The translations under genes were made by a program, and so were the position numbers. 64,000 nt of DNA from Ramlibacter agri (GTDB taxonomy: Bacteria; Pseudomonadota; Gammaproteobacteria; Burkholderiales; Burkholderiaceae_C). A model generated the notes under the pieces. That model was not told the DNA's origin. It was given only the letters and a program-made list of their open reading frames with translations, and ran no database searches. The DNA lies in NCBI RefSeq assembly GCF_012927085.1, contig NZ_JABBFX010000001.1, positions 3,162,001-3,226,000 on the forward strand. Direction: 5' to 3'. Every line of letters starts with the position of its first letter. Positions within the stretch are counted from its first letter, which is position 1. Positions 45,331 to 58,465 of the stretch are shown here, piece by piece.

Positions 45331-46827
45331 CTAGCTGCTGTAGATGCCGCAGCCCAGCACGATCCCGTTCACCGCTTCCACGTAGACCGACTTCGGCTCG
45401 ACCCGGCCGGTGCGCGGGTTGAGGAACTTGAAGTCGCACCAGCCGAAGCCCACGCTGCCGGCCAGGGCCAGCAGCTCGCGGCCGAACTTGCGGCCGTCCG
45501 CGTCCTGCGCGTCGATGCTGTTGGTGCCGACCACCGACGGGTCGGGCGCATAGGCCAGGCGCGTGCCCCGGGTGTCGAGCGCGAAGATGTAGTCCTCGCC
45601 GCGCACGAAGGCGCCGGCGCCGTCGTTGAAATCGGCGCAGGCCTTGTCCGCGCCATTCCGGCGCACATGCGCCACCCCGGATTTCACCAGCGCCACCACG
45701 CGCGCCCGGTCGTTGCCGCGGTCGGTCTTGAAACGGCCCACCACTTCGACGAGGCGGCCGGCTTCCTGGCCGAAGGCCTGGGCGGCGCCGGCGGCTTCCT
45801 CGACCAGCGCGGCGTTCTGCTGCGTGGCGCTGTCGACCTGCTGGATGGCCTGCTGCACGGCCTGCACGCCGCTGCTCTGCTCGCGGGTGGCCTGTGCGAT
45901 CGCCTCGATCTCGTCGGTGACGTGCGCGAAGCTGCCGACCACCTGCGCCATGGTGTCGCCAGTGGTCGCCACCAGCCGGCTGCCGGCCTCGACGCCGTCC
46001 ACGGATTCGGTGATCAGCGACTTGATTTCCTTGGCGGCCGCCGCCGAGCGCTGCGCCAGCACCCGCACCTCGGACGCCACCACCGCGAAGCCGCGGCCCT
46101 GCTCGCCCGCGCGGGCGGCCTCGACCGCGGCGTTGAGCGCCAGGATGTTGGTCTGGAAGGCGATGCCTTCCACGGTGCCCAGGATCTCGCTGACCTTGCG
46201 CGAACCGGACTCGATGCGCGCCATGGTACGGGCCAGTTCCTCCATGCGCTGGGCGGCTTGCTGCGCCACCTCGCGCGAGTTGCCCGCCAGTCGGCTGGCG
46301 CGCACGCAGCTCTCGGCGTTCTGGCGCGCGCTTTCGGACAGCTGCTCGATGCCGGAGGCGGTTTCCTCCAGCGACGCCGCCTGTTCCTGGGTGCGTTCTG
46401 AAAGTTGCTGGTTGCCCTCGGCGATGGACTGCGCGCCGTGGGCGATGGCTTCGGCGCTGGCGCGGACCTGCCGCACGATCGCAGCCAGGCCATTGTTCAT
46501 GCGCATCACCGATGCCCACAGGCCCGACTTGTCGGCGGCGGACGACAGGCCTGCGTCTTCCACCAGCTCGCCGCTGGCGATGCGGTCGGTGAGCTGCACC
46601 AGGCGCTGCACGCCCATCGCGACCTGGATGCGCAAGCCGGCGAGTACGTAGAGGGCGAGCAAGGCGAACAGGATCACCGGTGGCAGCAGTTGCCCCAGCG
46701 GCAGGTCACGCTCCACCAGCACCCAGCCCGTGGGCAGCAGGAACAGCGACCCGATGACTAGGAAGCTGCCGATAAAACTCAATCGGCCCAACAGCCAGAA
46801 GGCCGGCCCGAACAGGGTCTTCACCAT
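45331..46827 (-). CDS. Methyl-accepting chemotaxis protein with C-terminal Cache-like domain
   Basis: A 498-residue receptor. Two membrane helices lie at about 12-36 and 48-70 with no periplasmic domain, then HAMP-like [12 protein letters not shown] and the signalling hairpin [31 protein letters not shown] near residue 235. After the signalling helices, at about 385-498, comes a single-Cache-like domain ([18 protein letters not shown], then [14 protein letters not shown] and [21 protein letters not shown]). Cache domains are usually periplasmic and N-terminal; here the domain must be cytoplasmic. The ATG at 46827 matches the paralogue at 43807. Confidence 0.88.
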   Translation of the reverse strand: MVKTLFGPAFWLLGRLSFIGSFLVIGSLFLLPTGWVLVERDLPLGQLLPPVILFALLALYVLAGLRIQVAMGVQRLVQLTDRIASGELVEDAGLSSAADKSGLWASVMRMNNGLAAIVRQVRASAEAIAHGAQSIAEGNQQLSERTQEQAASLEETASGIEQLSESARQNAESCVRASRLAGNSREVAQQAAQRMEELARTMARIESGSRKVSEILGTVEGIAFQTNILALNAAVEAARAGEQGRGFAVVASEVRVLAQRSAAAAKEIKSLITESVDGVEAGSRLVATTGDTMAQVVGSFAHVTDEIEAIAQATREQSSGVQAVQQAIQQVDSATQQNAALVEEAAGAAQAFGQEAGRLVEVVGRFKTDRGNDRARVVALVKSGVAHVRRNGADKACADFNDGAGAFVRGEDYIFALDTRGTRLAYAPDPSVVGTNSIDAQDADGRKFGRELLALAGSVGFGWCDFKFLNPRTGRVEPKSVYVEAVNGIVLGCGIYSS

Positions 46828-46944
46828 CGACGTCTCACTCCAGGGCGTCTGTTGCGCCCGTGACCGCATGATAAAGGGTTACGGCCGAGTACACGCGCTT
46901 GGGCAAAGGTGTTACGGTGGCCTCCCTTTTTCGTCCCGCTCGCC

Positions 46945-48330
<1,386 letters not shown>

Positions 48331-48415
48331 GCACTTCGTCGAGGTGCTCGCCGCCGTCACGCACCTGTCACGAGCGCCCATGAGCATCCCCTGCTTTACA
48401 CAGGGAGGATCGCTC

Positions 48416-49771
48416 ATGCGCCACGTGCTTCCGCTTCGCGCCTTGTTCCGCTTGCCGGTGTTCGCCGCTGCCGCCTTGCTGGCGGCGTGTGGCGGCAGCG
48501 ATGGGCCGCAGCCCCTGGCCACGCTGCAGGGCAGCGTGCCGATCATCATGGGCCACCGCGGCCTGCCGGGGCTGTACCCGGAGGAGACGCGCCTGTCGTA
48601 CGAAGGCGCCGCGGACGCGGGCGCCGATTCGCTGGAGCTGGACCTGCACCTCACCAAGGACTGCGTGCTGGTCGCCCGCCACAACCCCTGGCTCAGCGAC
48701 AACACGAACATCGCGGACGTCGCCAAGACCAACACCACGGTCGCGGCCCGCAAGCGCACCGTCCCCGGTGTCCTGGTGGACGTGAAGTACTCGCTGGCCA
48801 CCTATGGCGGCCCGGCGCAATACCTGAGCGACCGCACCGATCCCAATGACCAGAAGTCGGTCCTCAAGTCGATGGTGGTCGACGGCGAGGACCACACGGG
48901 CGACTGGTCCATCACCGACTTCACCGCGGCCGAACTGAAGCAGTGGATCGGCGGCACCACGTATGACGCGCGCGACCAGCGCCCCACCGACTGGAACGGC
49001 AAGCTGCCCATCCTCACCTTCCAGGAGGTGATCGACATCGCGCGCGCCAAGTCCGCCAGCACGGGACGCACGCTCTCGGTCTATCCGGAAACGAAGAACC
49101 CGTACTGGAACAACCAGCAGGCCATTGCCAATGGCTGTGGCACCGGCACGCATCCCTTCGAGGACGCCGTGCTGAAGGCGATCCAGGACAACGGCCTGAA
49201 CACGAAGGACGCCCCCATCTTCGTCCAGAGCTTCGACCCCGAGAGCCTGAAGTACCTGCGCTCCATCGGCCTCGCGACGAAGGTGGTGCAGCTCGTCGAC
49301 GGCAACGACGTCGACTACCGCACCGGCGCGATGATCTACCAGACCAGCGACGTGTACAACTTCGTCGACGGCCGTCCCTACAGCTGGACGCTCGCCGGCG
49401 ACGGCCGCTACTTCGGCGTGATGCTCACGCCGGCCGGCCTGGCGGAGGTCAAGGCCTACGCCGACGGCATCGGCCCGTGGAAACCGCAGGTGATGGCGTG
49501 GAGCGTGGTGCCGTTCAAGACCGGTGCCGGCCTCGCCGACGTCAACACCATCCAGCCCACGAGCCTGCTTGCCGACGCGCACAAGGCCGGCCTGTTCGTG
49601 CACTCGTACACCTTCCGCAACGAGAAGAAGTACCTGCCGGGCCTCTATGGTGGCGACCCGGTCAAGGAGTACCTGGACTTCTACCGCGCGGGCATCGACG
49701 GCGTCTTCAGCGATTTCGCCAACACCGCCTTCGCGGCGCGGACGCAGTACCTGAAGGAGATGGGGAGCTGA
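48416..49771 (+). CDS. Glycerophosphodiester phosphodiesterase-like lipoprotein
   Basis: A 451-residue protein with a lipoprotein signal (LLAAC-GGSDG, Cys near residue 25). The GDPD fold shows MGHRGLPGLYPEETRLSYE near residue 45 and ADSLELDLHLTKDCVLVARHNP near 70; the second metal/His site reads HN where most members have HD. A large insertion at about 105-170 is unusual for bacterial enzymes. It probably cleaves glycerophosphodiesters in the periplasm. ATG 48416 follows GGGAGG by 7 bases, which decides against the longer frame. Confidence 0.85.
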   Translation: MRHVLPLRALFRLPVFAAAALLAACGGSDGPQPLATLQGSVPIIMGHRGLPGLYPEETRLSYEGAADAGADSLELDLHLTKDCVLVARHNPWLSDNTNIADVAKTNTTVAARKRTVPGVLVDVKYSLATYGGPAQYLSDRTDPNDQKSVLKSMVVDGEDHTGDWSITDFTAAELKQWIGGTTYDARDQRPTDWNGKLPILTFQEVIDIARAKSASTGRTLSVYPETKNPYWNNQQAIANGCGTGTHPFEDAVLKAIQDNGLNTKDAPIFVQSFDPESLKYLRSIGLATKVVQLVDGNDVDYRTGAMIYQTSDVYNFVDGRPYSWTLAGDGRYFGVMLTPAGLAEVKAYADGIGPWKPQVMAWSVVPFKTGAGLADVNTIQPTSLLADAHKAGLFVHSYTFRNEKKYLPGLYGGDPVKEYLDFYRAGIDGVFSDFANTAFAARTQYLKEMGS

Positions 49772-49828
49772 GCGCGCATTGACACTGCGGGCAGCGGCCT
49801 CCAAGATGCGCGGCGAAGGAGGTCCGCG

Positions 49829-51226
49829 ATGGAAGTTGCTGCGCACCTGACCCGCTACGTCGCCGAGTTCGTCTGCCGCACGCAAGTGGCGGACCTGCCG
49901 CAGGACGTGGTGGCCCTGGGCAAGAAGTCCATCCTCGACGGCCTCGGGCTCGCGCTGTCGGGTGGCGCCAGCCACTGCGGCGTGCTGGCGCGCCAGCATC
50001 TCGCCAGCCTGAACCTCGGGGCAGGGCCGGCCACCATCATCGGCACCTCGCTGCGGGTGGCGCCGCGTTTTGCCGCCTTTGCCAACGGCGTCGGCATCCA
50101 CGCCGACGACTACGACGACACACAGCTGGCCGTGGCCCCCGACCGCGTCTACGGCCTGCTCACGCACCCCACGGCACCCGCGTTGCCGGCGGCGCTGGCG
50201 CTGGCCGAAGCGCAAGGCGCGAGCGGCGCCGACGCCATGCTGGCCTACCACCTCGGCGTGGAAGTGGAATGCAAGATCGCGGAGGCGATCGCTCCGCGCC
50301 ACTACCAGGACGGCTTCCATGCGACGGCGACCTGCGGCACGTTCGCAGCGGCCGCCGCGGCCTCGCGCCTGCTGGCGCTGGACGTGGAGGCGACACAGCG
50401 CGCGCTGGCCATCGCCGGCAGCCAGTCGGGCGGCCTGCGCGAGAACTTCGGCACCATGACCAAGCCATTCCATGCGGGCCGCGCCGCCGAAAGCGGTGTC
50501 GCCGCGGCGCAGCTGGCGCAGATCGGCTGGACCGCGACCGACCGCATCCTCGAGGCGCCGCGCGGCTTCTTCCATGCAGCCGGTGGCGGCTACGACGCGC
50601 AAGCCATCGAAGGGCGGCTGGGCCGGCCGTGGACCTTCGCCGAGCCGGGCGTCTCGATCAAGCCGCATCCTTCCGGCTCGCTGACGCACCCGGGCATGAC
50701 GGAGATGCTGCGCCTGATCCGCGAGCACGGGATCCGGGCGCAGGACGTGAGGCGCGTGCGCGTCGGCACCAACCGCAACATGCCCAACGCGCTCATCCAC
50801 CACCAGCCGCGCAACGAGCTGCAGGCCAAGTTTTCGATGGAATTCTGCATGGCCATCCTGCTGCTGGAAGGCCGTGCCGGCCTGGCCGAGTTCACCGATG
50901 CCGTGGTGCTGCGGCCCGACATGCAGGCGATGATCGCCAAGGTGGAATTCGGCGTGGACCAGGAAGCCGAGGCCGCGGGATACCACAAGATGACGACGAT
51001 CATCGAGATCGAGCTGGCCGATGGCCGCAAGCTGCGTGGCCGGGCGGACTTCGGCCAGGGCAGCCCCGCCATGCCCATGAGCTACGAGGAAGTCGCGGCC
51101 AAATTCCGTGAGAACGCCGGTTTCGCCGGTTTGTCCGCGAAGAAGGCGGACGAAGTGGTGGCCCTGGTCCGAGAGCTGGAGGCGCTGCCCTCGGTGCGGC
51201 CCCTGCTGGACGCGCTGGCGCGATGA
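49829..51226 (+). CDS. MmgE/PrpD family protein
   Basis: A 465-residue protein of the MmgE/PrpD (2-methylcitrate dehydratase/cis-aconitate decarboxylase) fold. Family blocks include KKSILDGLGLALSGG near residue 32, GIHADDYDDTQLA near 90 and KPFHAGRAAESGVAAAQLA near 212. It may act as a dehydratase or decarboxylase on a tricarboxylate-like substrate; 2-methylcitrate dehydratase itself is usually next to prpB/prpC, which are absent. GGAGG precedes the ATG. It lies 95 bases before acs. Confidence 0.85.
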   Translation: MEVAAHLTRYVAEFVCRTQVADLPQDVVALGKKSILDGLGLALSGGASHCGVLARQHLASLNLGAGPATIIGTSLRVAPRFAAFANGVGIHADDYDDTQLAVAPDRVYGLLTHPTAPALPAALALAEAQGASGADAMLAYHLGVEVECKIAEAIAPRHYQDGFHATATCGTFAAAAAASRLLALDVEATQRALAIAGSQSGGLRENFGTMTKPFHAGRAAESGVAAAQLAQIGWTATDRILEAPRGFFHAAGGGYDAQAIEGRLGRPWTFAEPGVSIKPHPSGSLTHPGMTEMLRLIREHGIRAQDVRRVRVGTNRNMPNALIHHQPRNELQAKFSMEFCMAILLLEGRAGLAEFTDAVVLRPDMQAMIAKVEFGVDQEAEAAGYHKMTTIIEIELADGRKLRGRADFGQGSPAMPMSYEEVAAKFRENAGFAGLSAKKADEVVALVRELEALPSVRPLLDALAR

Positions 51227-51320
51227 AGGGTAGATTTGTCAGGTCCGAGCAAGTCAGTGGGCTGTAAGTGGCCGAGCCGACATTCGCGAACAATCTTCCT
51301 CTCATATCGGAGACAGCAGC

Positions 51321-53306
<1,986 letters not shown>

Positions 53307-53318
53307 CGAAAGCGCAAC

Positions 53319-53347
53319 AAAAAAGCCCGCGAGAGCGGGCTTTTTCT
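53319..53347. terminator. Bidirectional intrinsic terminator between acs and cytochrome c
   Basis: AAAAAAGCCCGC, loop GAGA, GCGGGCTTTTT: a 6-bp GC stem extended by A/T pairs (53319-53345). The A run on the left serves as a T run on the minus strand, so it can end both the acs transcript and the convergent cytochrome gene. Confidence 0.9.
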
Positions 53348-53363
53348 TTACTGCGGCTTTACC

Positions 53364-53672
53364 TTATTTCTGGCTCAGCACCCAGGCCGCGAGCTTCTTC
53401 GCCTCGGCTTCGTTCACCTGCGAGTTGGCCGGCATGGGCACCGGGCCCCAGACACCGGAGCCGCCCTTCATGATCTTGTTGGCCAGCTTGTCCACCGCGT
53501 CCTTCTGCCCCGCGTACTTGGCCGCCACGTCCTTGTAGGCGGGGCCGACCAGCTTCTTGTCGATGGCGTGGCAGGCCATGCAGTTCTTGGCCGTCGCCAG
53601 GGCCTGGTCGGCCAGGGCCGGAGCCGACACCGCCGCCAGGGCAGCCAGCGCCAACAGGGCTCGTTTGATCAT
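53364..53672 (-). CDS. Cytochrome c class I (c551/c552-type)
   Basis: A 102-residue periplasmic cytochrome. Signal peptide residues 1-21 (ending APALA-D), heme site CMACH near residue 31, and the axial Met in [22 protein letters not shown] near 80. It is the small soluble electron carrier of the c551 family. It reads away from the W-rich protein gene, from which it is separated by 97 bases. Confidence 0.93.
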   Translation of the reverse strand: MIKRALLALAALAAVSAPALADQALATAKNCMACHAIDKKLVGPAYKDVAAKYAGQKDAVDKLANKIMKGGSGVWGPVPMPANSQVNEAEAKKLAAWVLSQK

Positions 53673-53769
53673 TCGGGGACCTCTTCGGGTTGGGTTACAG
53701 TGCTTTCAACGGTATTGTAGGGAGCGGGGTTGACCCGCTCCTTGCGCCTGGACAATTGTTGGAGGACGA

Positions 53770-54012
53770 ATGTATCTGCTCGGTATCGGGATTGTTTTGC
53801 TGCTGATGAAATATCTCGAGATCGGCCCCGTCGCCATCTGGCCGTGGTGGGTGGTGCTGTCGCCGTTCGCGCTGGCGGCGGCGTGGTGGACCTGGGCCGA
53901 CATGACCGGCTACACCAAGCGCAAGGCGGTCGAACGCGAGAACGAGCGCCGCCAGGCCCGCATCGACCGCTCCCGTGCCGACCTGGGCATGGGCCCCAAG
54001 AAGCGCAAGTAA
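53770..54012 (+). CDS. Small Trp-rich membrane protein (TIGR04438-like)
   Basis: An 80-residue protein with two hydrophobic helices (about 3-17 and 22-44) and six Trp, in WPWWVVLSPFALAAAWWTW. A basic/charged tail follows (RENERRQARIDRSRADLGMGPKKRK). It matches the small Trp-rich family found in Burkholderiales. GGAGGACGA precedes the ATG. Its stop is 3 bases from the convergent FAD/Rieske gene. Function unknown. Confidence 0.8.
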   Translation: MYLLGIGIVLLLMKYLEIGPVAIWPWWVVLSPFALAAAWWTWADMTGYTKRKAVERENERRQARIDRSRADLGMGPKKRK

Positions 54013-54015
54013 GGT

Positions 54016-55524
54016 TCAGCCGATCGAGTCCGGGTGCTTGCGCTCCAGCCCGGTGAGCGCCGGCCCCTCGATCACCCTGCCGTCCGGCCGGAAGCGGCTG
54101 CCGTGGCAGGGGCAGTCCCAGCTCGTTTCCACGCTGTTCCAGTGCACCTTGCAACCCAGGTGCGGGCAGACGTTGGACACCGCGAACAGCTCGCCCTCCG
54201 GTGAGCGCCAGGCCGCGAAGCTTTCGCCTTCGACCTCGATGATGGCGCTGTCGCCGGGCGCCAGCTGCGACAGCTTCTCCTCCTGGCGGCTGGTGAGGTA
54301 GTCCTTCACCAGCTGCTTCACCACCGTCACGTTCTCCTCGAGGATGTTCCTGGCGCCCTTCACGGGCGAGAGCCGGTTGGGCTTCAGCACGTCCGCGAAC
54401 GCCGGCTTGTGCCCTTGCAGTTCGTCTGCAATGAGCCGCGCGGCGACCGTGCCCCAAATGAGGCCGTCGGTGGCAAAGCCCGTCGCGATGAAGCAGCCCG
54501 CCTGGTTGCGGCCGATGTAGGGCAGGTGGTCCGCGCCGCGATAGTTCTGCGCCGACCAGCGATGCGTCACCGGCAGCGCGCCGAACTGCCTGTGCGCCAG
54601 GGCTTCCAGCGCGAGCAGCGAGGCCCTGGCGTTGTGGATGCCCACCTTCTGCTGCTGGCCGGCGCACACCAGGTAGCGGCGGCCGCTGGCGTCCAGCGTG
54701 CGCATCGACAGGCGCTCGTCGCCATGCCACCAGAAGGTGCCGGGGCCCGGGTCGGCGCTGGCACCCGCGGGCAGGGCCAGTGCGATCGCGTACTCGCGGT
54801 GCACGGGCATCTCGGCCTGCACCAGGTGCACGCCCTTGGGCGTGTGGGTCGCCATCACGATCTCCTGGGCCCGCACGAAGCCTCCGTCGGTGATGGCCAC
54901 GCGGGTCTTCGGGTCCAGTTCGATCACGCGCGATTGCTCGTGCAGCTGTGCGCCGGCCGCGGCGGCCAGGCGCGCCAGGCCCACGAGGTAGGCCTGCGGC
55001 TGGAACTGCGCCTGGTCGTGCAGCAGCAGCACGTCGCCTTGCGGCGCCGGCAGGCCGGCGGGCACCACGCGCACGCGCTCGGCGCGCGCGCCGGCGGCCG
55101 CCAGCGCCGCGATCTCCCTGTCGACGAAGGCCTGCTGCCGCGGCTCCTGCGCGTACAGGTACAGCGGGCAGGCGCGCAGGCTGGCGTCGGGCAGGGTGTC
55201 GCAGCGCTGGCTGATGAAATCGACGGCGGCGCGGCGTTCGGCCCGCACCTGCCGCGCGACGTCGGCGCCCCAGTGGTCGGCCACCGCGTGGAAGCCGGTC
55301 GCGAGCGTCTCGTAGAGGTTGCCGGTGGAGTTGCCGGTGGCGCCGCAGCCGAGGGTGCCGGCTTCCAGCAGCACGACCTGGCGTCCCTGTTCGGCCAGCA
55401 GCAGCGCGAGCGTCAGGCCGGTGATGCCGCCGCCGATGACCAGCACGTCGGCCGTCTGCGGCCCGGCGAGCGGCGCGAAGCCGGAGGGCGCAGCGGTGCC
55501 GCGCCAGACGGAGAGCGTGTCCAT
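54016..55524 (-). CDS. FAD-dependent (DadA-like) oxidoreductase with C-terminal Rieske domain
   Basis: A 502-residue fusion. The N-terminal glycine-oxidase/DadA-like FAD domain starts DVLVIGGGITGLTLALLLAEQG near residue 27; the substrate domain and the second FAD segment (ATGFATDGLIWGTVAA) end near 360. The C-terminal 80 residues are a Rieske [2Fe-2S] domain with CPHLGC and CPCHGS (Cys/His pairs complete). Electrons from amine or alcohol oxidation may pass to the cluster instead of oxygen. ATG 55524 follows GGGAGCACC. No signal peptide is seen. Confidence 0.9.
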   Translation of the reverse strand: MDTLSVWRGTAAPSGFAPLAGPQTADVLVIGGGITGLTLALLLAEQGRQVVLLEAGTLGCGATGNSTGNLYETLATGFHAVADHWGADVARQVRAERRAAVDFISQRCDTLPDASLRACPLYLYAQEPRQQAFVDREIAALAAAGARAERVRVVPAGLPAPQGDVLLLHDQAQFQPQAYLVGLARLAAAAGAQLHEQSRVIELDPKTRVAITDGGFVRAQEIVMATHTPKGVHLVQAEMPVHREYAIALALPAGASADPGPGTFWWHGDERLSMRTLDASGRRYLVCAGQQQKVGIHNARASLLALEALAHRQFGALPVTHRWSAQNYRGADHLPYIGRNQAGCFIATGFATDGLIWGTVAARLIADELQGHKPAFADVLKPNRLSPVKGARNILEENVTVVKQLVKDYLTSRQEEKLSQLAPGDSAIIEVEGESFAAWRSPEGELFAVSNVCPHLGCKVHWNSVETSWDCPCHGSRFRPDGRVIEGPALTGLERKHPDSIG

Positions 55525-55592
55525 GAGGTGCTCCCTTCGAAACACCTCATGCTAGGTACCCGCTGCGACCCTCTCCGTAGGACGCAGACGAC

Positions 55593-55703
55593 AAACTGCC
55601 GGACGCAAAAGTCGCAAAGGTCCCGCAAAGGTCGCAAAAGGAAATCCAAAATCCTTTTGCGGTTTTTGCGTACTTTCGCGTCCTTTGCGTCCGGCTGTCC
55701 GAT
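55593..55703. repeat. Long hairpin repeat, copy C
   Basis: Left arm about 55597-55642 (GCCGGACGCAAAA, GTCGCAAAG, GTCCCGCAAAG, GTCGCAAAAGGA) and right arm about 55651-55697 pair imperfectly; GCCGGACGCAAA with its complement at the outer end is perfect. The right end carries CTGTCCG. The element ends one base from the ilvD stop on the minus strand, so it is again at a 3' end. Confidence 0.85.
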
Positions 55704-55704
55704 T

Positions 55705-57402
55705 TCAGAAGCTGTCGAGAACCGCGCCCTTGCTGGCGCTGCCCGCGTTGAACGCGAACTTGGCTTGCACGCCGCGGGTGTAGCGCGGCGCGGGCGCCTT
55801 CCACGCGGCCTTGCGCTGGGCGAGCTCGGCTTCCGGCACGTTCAGCTCCAGCAGCAGCTTGTGGGCGTCGATGGTGATCGAGTCGCCTTCGTGCACCAGC
55901 GCGATGTTGCCGCCGGCCGCCGCTTCCGGCGCCACGTGGCCGACCACCATGCCCCAGGTGCCGCCCGAGAAGCGGCCGTCGGTGATCAGGCCCACGCTCT
56001 CACCGAGGCCCGCGCCGATCAGCGCGCCGGTGGGCGCCAGCATCTCGGGCATGCCCGGGCCGCCCTTGGGGCCCAGGTAGCGCAGCACCATCACGTCGCC
56101 GGCCTGGATCTTGCCGTCGAGAATGGCCTGCAGCGCCGACTGCTCGTCGTCGAACACGCGGGCCGGGCCGGTGATGACCGGGTTCTTCAGGCCGGTGATC
56201 TTGGCGACCGCGCCTTCGGGCGACAGATTGCCCTTCAGGATGGCCAGGTGGCCTTCCTTGTACATCGGGGCGCCGATGGGGCGGATCACGTCCTGGTCGG
56301 CGCGCGGCGCATCGGGCACGTCGGCCAGCGTTTCCGCAATGGTCTTGCCGGTGATGGTGAGGCAGTCGCCGTGCAGCAGGCCGGCCTTCAGCAGGACCTT
56401 CATCACCTGCGGGATGCCGCCTGCTTCGTGCAGGTCGACGGCCAGGTACTTGCCCGAGGGCTTCAGGTCGCACAGCACTGGCGTCTTCTTTCGGATCGCC
56501 TCGAAGTCCTCGATGGTGAACTCCACTTCGGCCGCATGCGCGATGGCCAGGAAGTGCAGCACCGCGTTGGTCGAACCGCCGGTGGCCATGATCACCGCCA
56601 CGGCGTTCTCGATGGCCTTGCGCGTGACGATGTCGCGTGGCTTCAGGTCCTTCTTGATCGCTTCCATCAGCACCTGGGCCGACTCCAGCGCCGAGTTCTG
56701 CTTCTCGTCGTGCGGGTTGGCCATGGTGGAGGAGTAGGGCAGGGACATGCCCATCGCCTCGAAGGCGGAAGACATCGTGTTGGCGGTGTACATGCCGCCG
56801 CAGCTGCCGGTGCCGGGGATGGCGTGCTGCTCGATGTCCTTCAGCTCCTGGTCGCTGATCTTGCCGGCGGCGTTCTGGCCCACGGCCTCGAACACGCTGA
56901 CGATGTTCAGGTCCTCGCCCTTCCACTTGCCGGGCAGGATGGTCCCGCCGTAGACGTAGATGGCCGGCACGTTGGCGCGAAGCATGCCCATCATGCCGCC
57001 CGGCATGTTCTTGTCGCAGCCGCCGACGACGACCACGCCGTCCATCCACTGGCCCTGCACGCAGGTCTCGATGCAGTCGGCGATGACTTCGCGGCTGACC
57101 AGCGAGTACTTCATGCCTTCGGTGCCCATGGCCATGCCGTCGCTGATGGTCGGCACGCCGAAGATCTGCGGGTTGCCGCCGGCTTCCTCGATGCCGCGCA
57201 CCGCGGCGTCGGCCAGCTTCTGCAGGCCCGAGTTGCAGGGCGTGATGGTGCTGTGGCCGTTGGCCACGCCCACCATGGGCTTGCCGAAGTCGGTTTCCTT
57301 GTAGCCCATGCCGTAGAACATGGAGCGGTTCGGGGCGCGGGACTTGCCCTGCGTGATGTTGTCGCTGCGCAGCGGCTGGATGGGGATGGTCTTCTTGTCC
57401 AT
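55705..57402 (-). CDS. ilvD: Dihydroxy-acid dehydratase
   Basis: A 565-residue enzyme for the third step of branched-chain amino acid synthesis. The Cys ligands of the iron-sulfur cluster are in [20 protein letters not shown] and [14 protein letters not shown]; the C-terminal [16 protein letters not shown] motif is characteristic. Start ATG 57402 follows CCGGAGCAC. Divergent from a LysR-type regulator across 87 bases; that regulator could control it. Hairpin copy C follows the stop. Confidence 0.96.
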   Translation of the reverse strand: MDKKTIPIQPLRSDNITQGKSRAPNRSMFYGMGYKETDFGKPMVGVANGHSTITPCNSGLQKLADAAVRGIEEAGGNPQIFGVPTISDGMAMGTEGMKYSLVSREVIADCIETCVQGQWMDGVVVVGGCDKNMPGGMMGMLRANVPAIYVYGGTILPGKWKGEDLNIVSVFEAVGQNAAGKISDQELKDIEQHAIPGTGSCGGMYTANTMSSAFEAMGMSLPYSSTMANPHDEKQNSALESAQVLMEAIKKDLKPRDIVTRKAIENAVAVIMATGGSTNAVLHFLAIAHAAEVEFTIEDFEAIRKKTPVLCDLKPSGKYLAVDLHEAGGIPQVMKVLLKAGLLHGDCLTITGKTIAETLADVPDAPRADQDVIRPIGAPMYKEGHLAILKGNLSPEGAVAKITGLKNPVITGPARVFDDEQSALQAILDGKIQAGDVMVLRYLGPKGGPGMPEMLAPTGALIGAGLGESVGLITDGRFSGGTWGMVVGHVAPEAAAGGNIALVHEGDSITIDAHKLLLELNVPEAELAQRKAAWKAPAPRYTRGVQAKFAFNAGSASKGAVLDSF

Positions 57403-57476
57403 GGTGGTGCTCCGGGAAGGCGCCGAGTATGCCTCTGGCGGCTGATTCTTTCCAATCCATTTTCCCGGGGCGATTA

Positions 57477-57491
57477 ATATGCCCGGCATAT
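57477..57491. promoter_or_regulatory. Palindrome over the LysR start codon
   Basis: ATATGCCCGGCATAT is a perfect palindrome (7 bp on each side of a central C) that includes the first two bases of the LysR ATG. A second TATGCC-like half-site lies at 57428-57433 towards ilvD. LysR-type regulators often repress their own gene from such sites, and the ilvD promoter is within reach. Confidence 0.55.
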
Positions 57492-58449
57492 GAGCGAACC
57501 CCTGGTCGAACTGCGGCTGTGGCGCCAGTTCCTCGCGGTGGCCGAGGAGCTGCACTTCGGCCGCGCGGCCCGGCGCCTGCACATGACGCAGCCGCCGCTG
57601 ACGCAGGCCATCGCGCAGCTGGAGCGGCTGCTGGCGGTGCGCCTGTTCGAACGCAGCAAGCGCAGCGTCGAACTGACGCCGGCTGGTGCCGCGCTGCTGG
57701 CGCCCGCGCGCGAACTGCTGGCGCGCGCGCAGGCGCTGCCCGCGCAGGCGCGCGCCGCCGCCGCGGGCGAGACCGGGCGGCTGCGCCTGGCTTTCGTCTC
57801 CACGGTCGGCTTCTCGCAGCTGCCGCAGTGGCTGCGCCGCTGGCGGGCGCAGCAGCCGCAGGTGCAGATGGAACTGATCGAATCCACGGGGGACCTGCAA
57901 CTGGAAGCACTGGCGCGCGGCGACATCGACGCCGGCTTCATGCTGCATTCGCCCGGCTTCGCGCCGGCGGGCCTGCACCACCTGGCGGTCGCGCGCGAGC
58001 CGCTGGTGCTGGCGCTGCCGGAGGCGCATCCGCTGGCTGGCGCGCCGCGCCTGGCGCTGGCGACGGTGCTGCAGGAGCCGCTGGTGATCTTCCCGCGCCG
58101 CATCGTGCCTTCGCTGCACGATGCCATCCTGGGCATGTACCACGCGGCCGGCCGCGAGCCGCGCATCGCGCAGGAGGCGATCCAGATGCAGACCATCGTC
58201 AACCTGGTCTCCGCCGGGCTCGGGCTGGCCTGGGTGCCGGAAAGCGTGCGCGAGTTCCAGCGCAGCGGCGTCGTCTACCGCCAGCTGGGCGGCAAGCAGG
58301 CCGCCAGCGTGCCCGGCTGCGAGACGACGCTGGTCTGGGGCGAGGTTTCGCCGGTGCTCGAGCGCTTTGTCGCCTTCGTCGCGAAGGAGGTCTCGCCCGC
58401 TGGGGCCGCTTTCGCGAACCCAGCCTACAAAAAACTGTCCTACGGCTAA
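57490..58449 (+). CDS. LysR-family transcriptional regulator
   Basis: A 319-residue regulator. The N-terminal helix-turn-helix covers residues 5-65 ([39 protein letters not shown]), and the substrate-binding domain (type II periplasmic fold) 95-300. The effector is unknown. It diverges from ilvD; the 87-base interval with a palindrome on its start codon suggests autoregulation and possible control of ilvD, although many LysR neighbours are unrelated. It is followed by lgt after 16 bases. Confidence 0.9.
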   Translation: MSEPLVELRLWRQFLAVAEELHFGRAARRLHMTQPPLTQAIAQLERLLAVRLFERSKRSVELTPAGAALLAPARELLARAQALPAQARAAAAGETGRLRLAFVSTVGFSQLPQWLRRWRAQQPQVQMELIESTGDLQLEALARGDIDAGFMLHSPGFAPAGLHHLAVAREPLVLALPEAHPLAGAPRLALATVLQEPLVIFPRRIVPSLHDAILGMYHAAGREPRIAQEAIQMQTIVNLVSAGLGLAWVPESVREFQRSGVVYRQLGGKQAASVPGCETTLVWGEVSPVLERFVAFVAKEVSPAGAAFANPAYKKLSYG

Positions 58450-58465
58450 GCCACAATAGCCGCCC

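Noticed and set aside
46412..46761. ORF inside the second chemoreceptor on the opposite strand
   Set aside because: Antisense of coiled-coil signalling helices; no independent start signal or domain.
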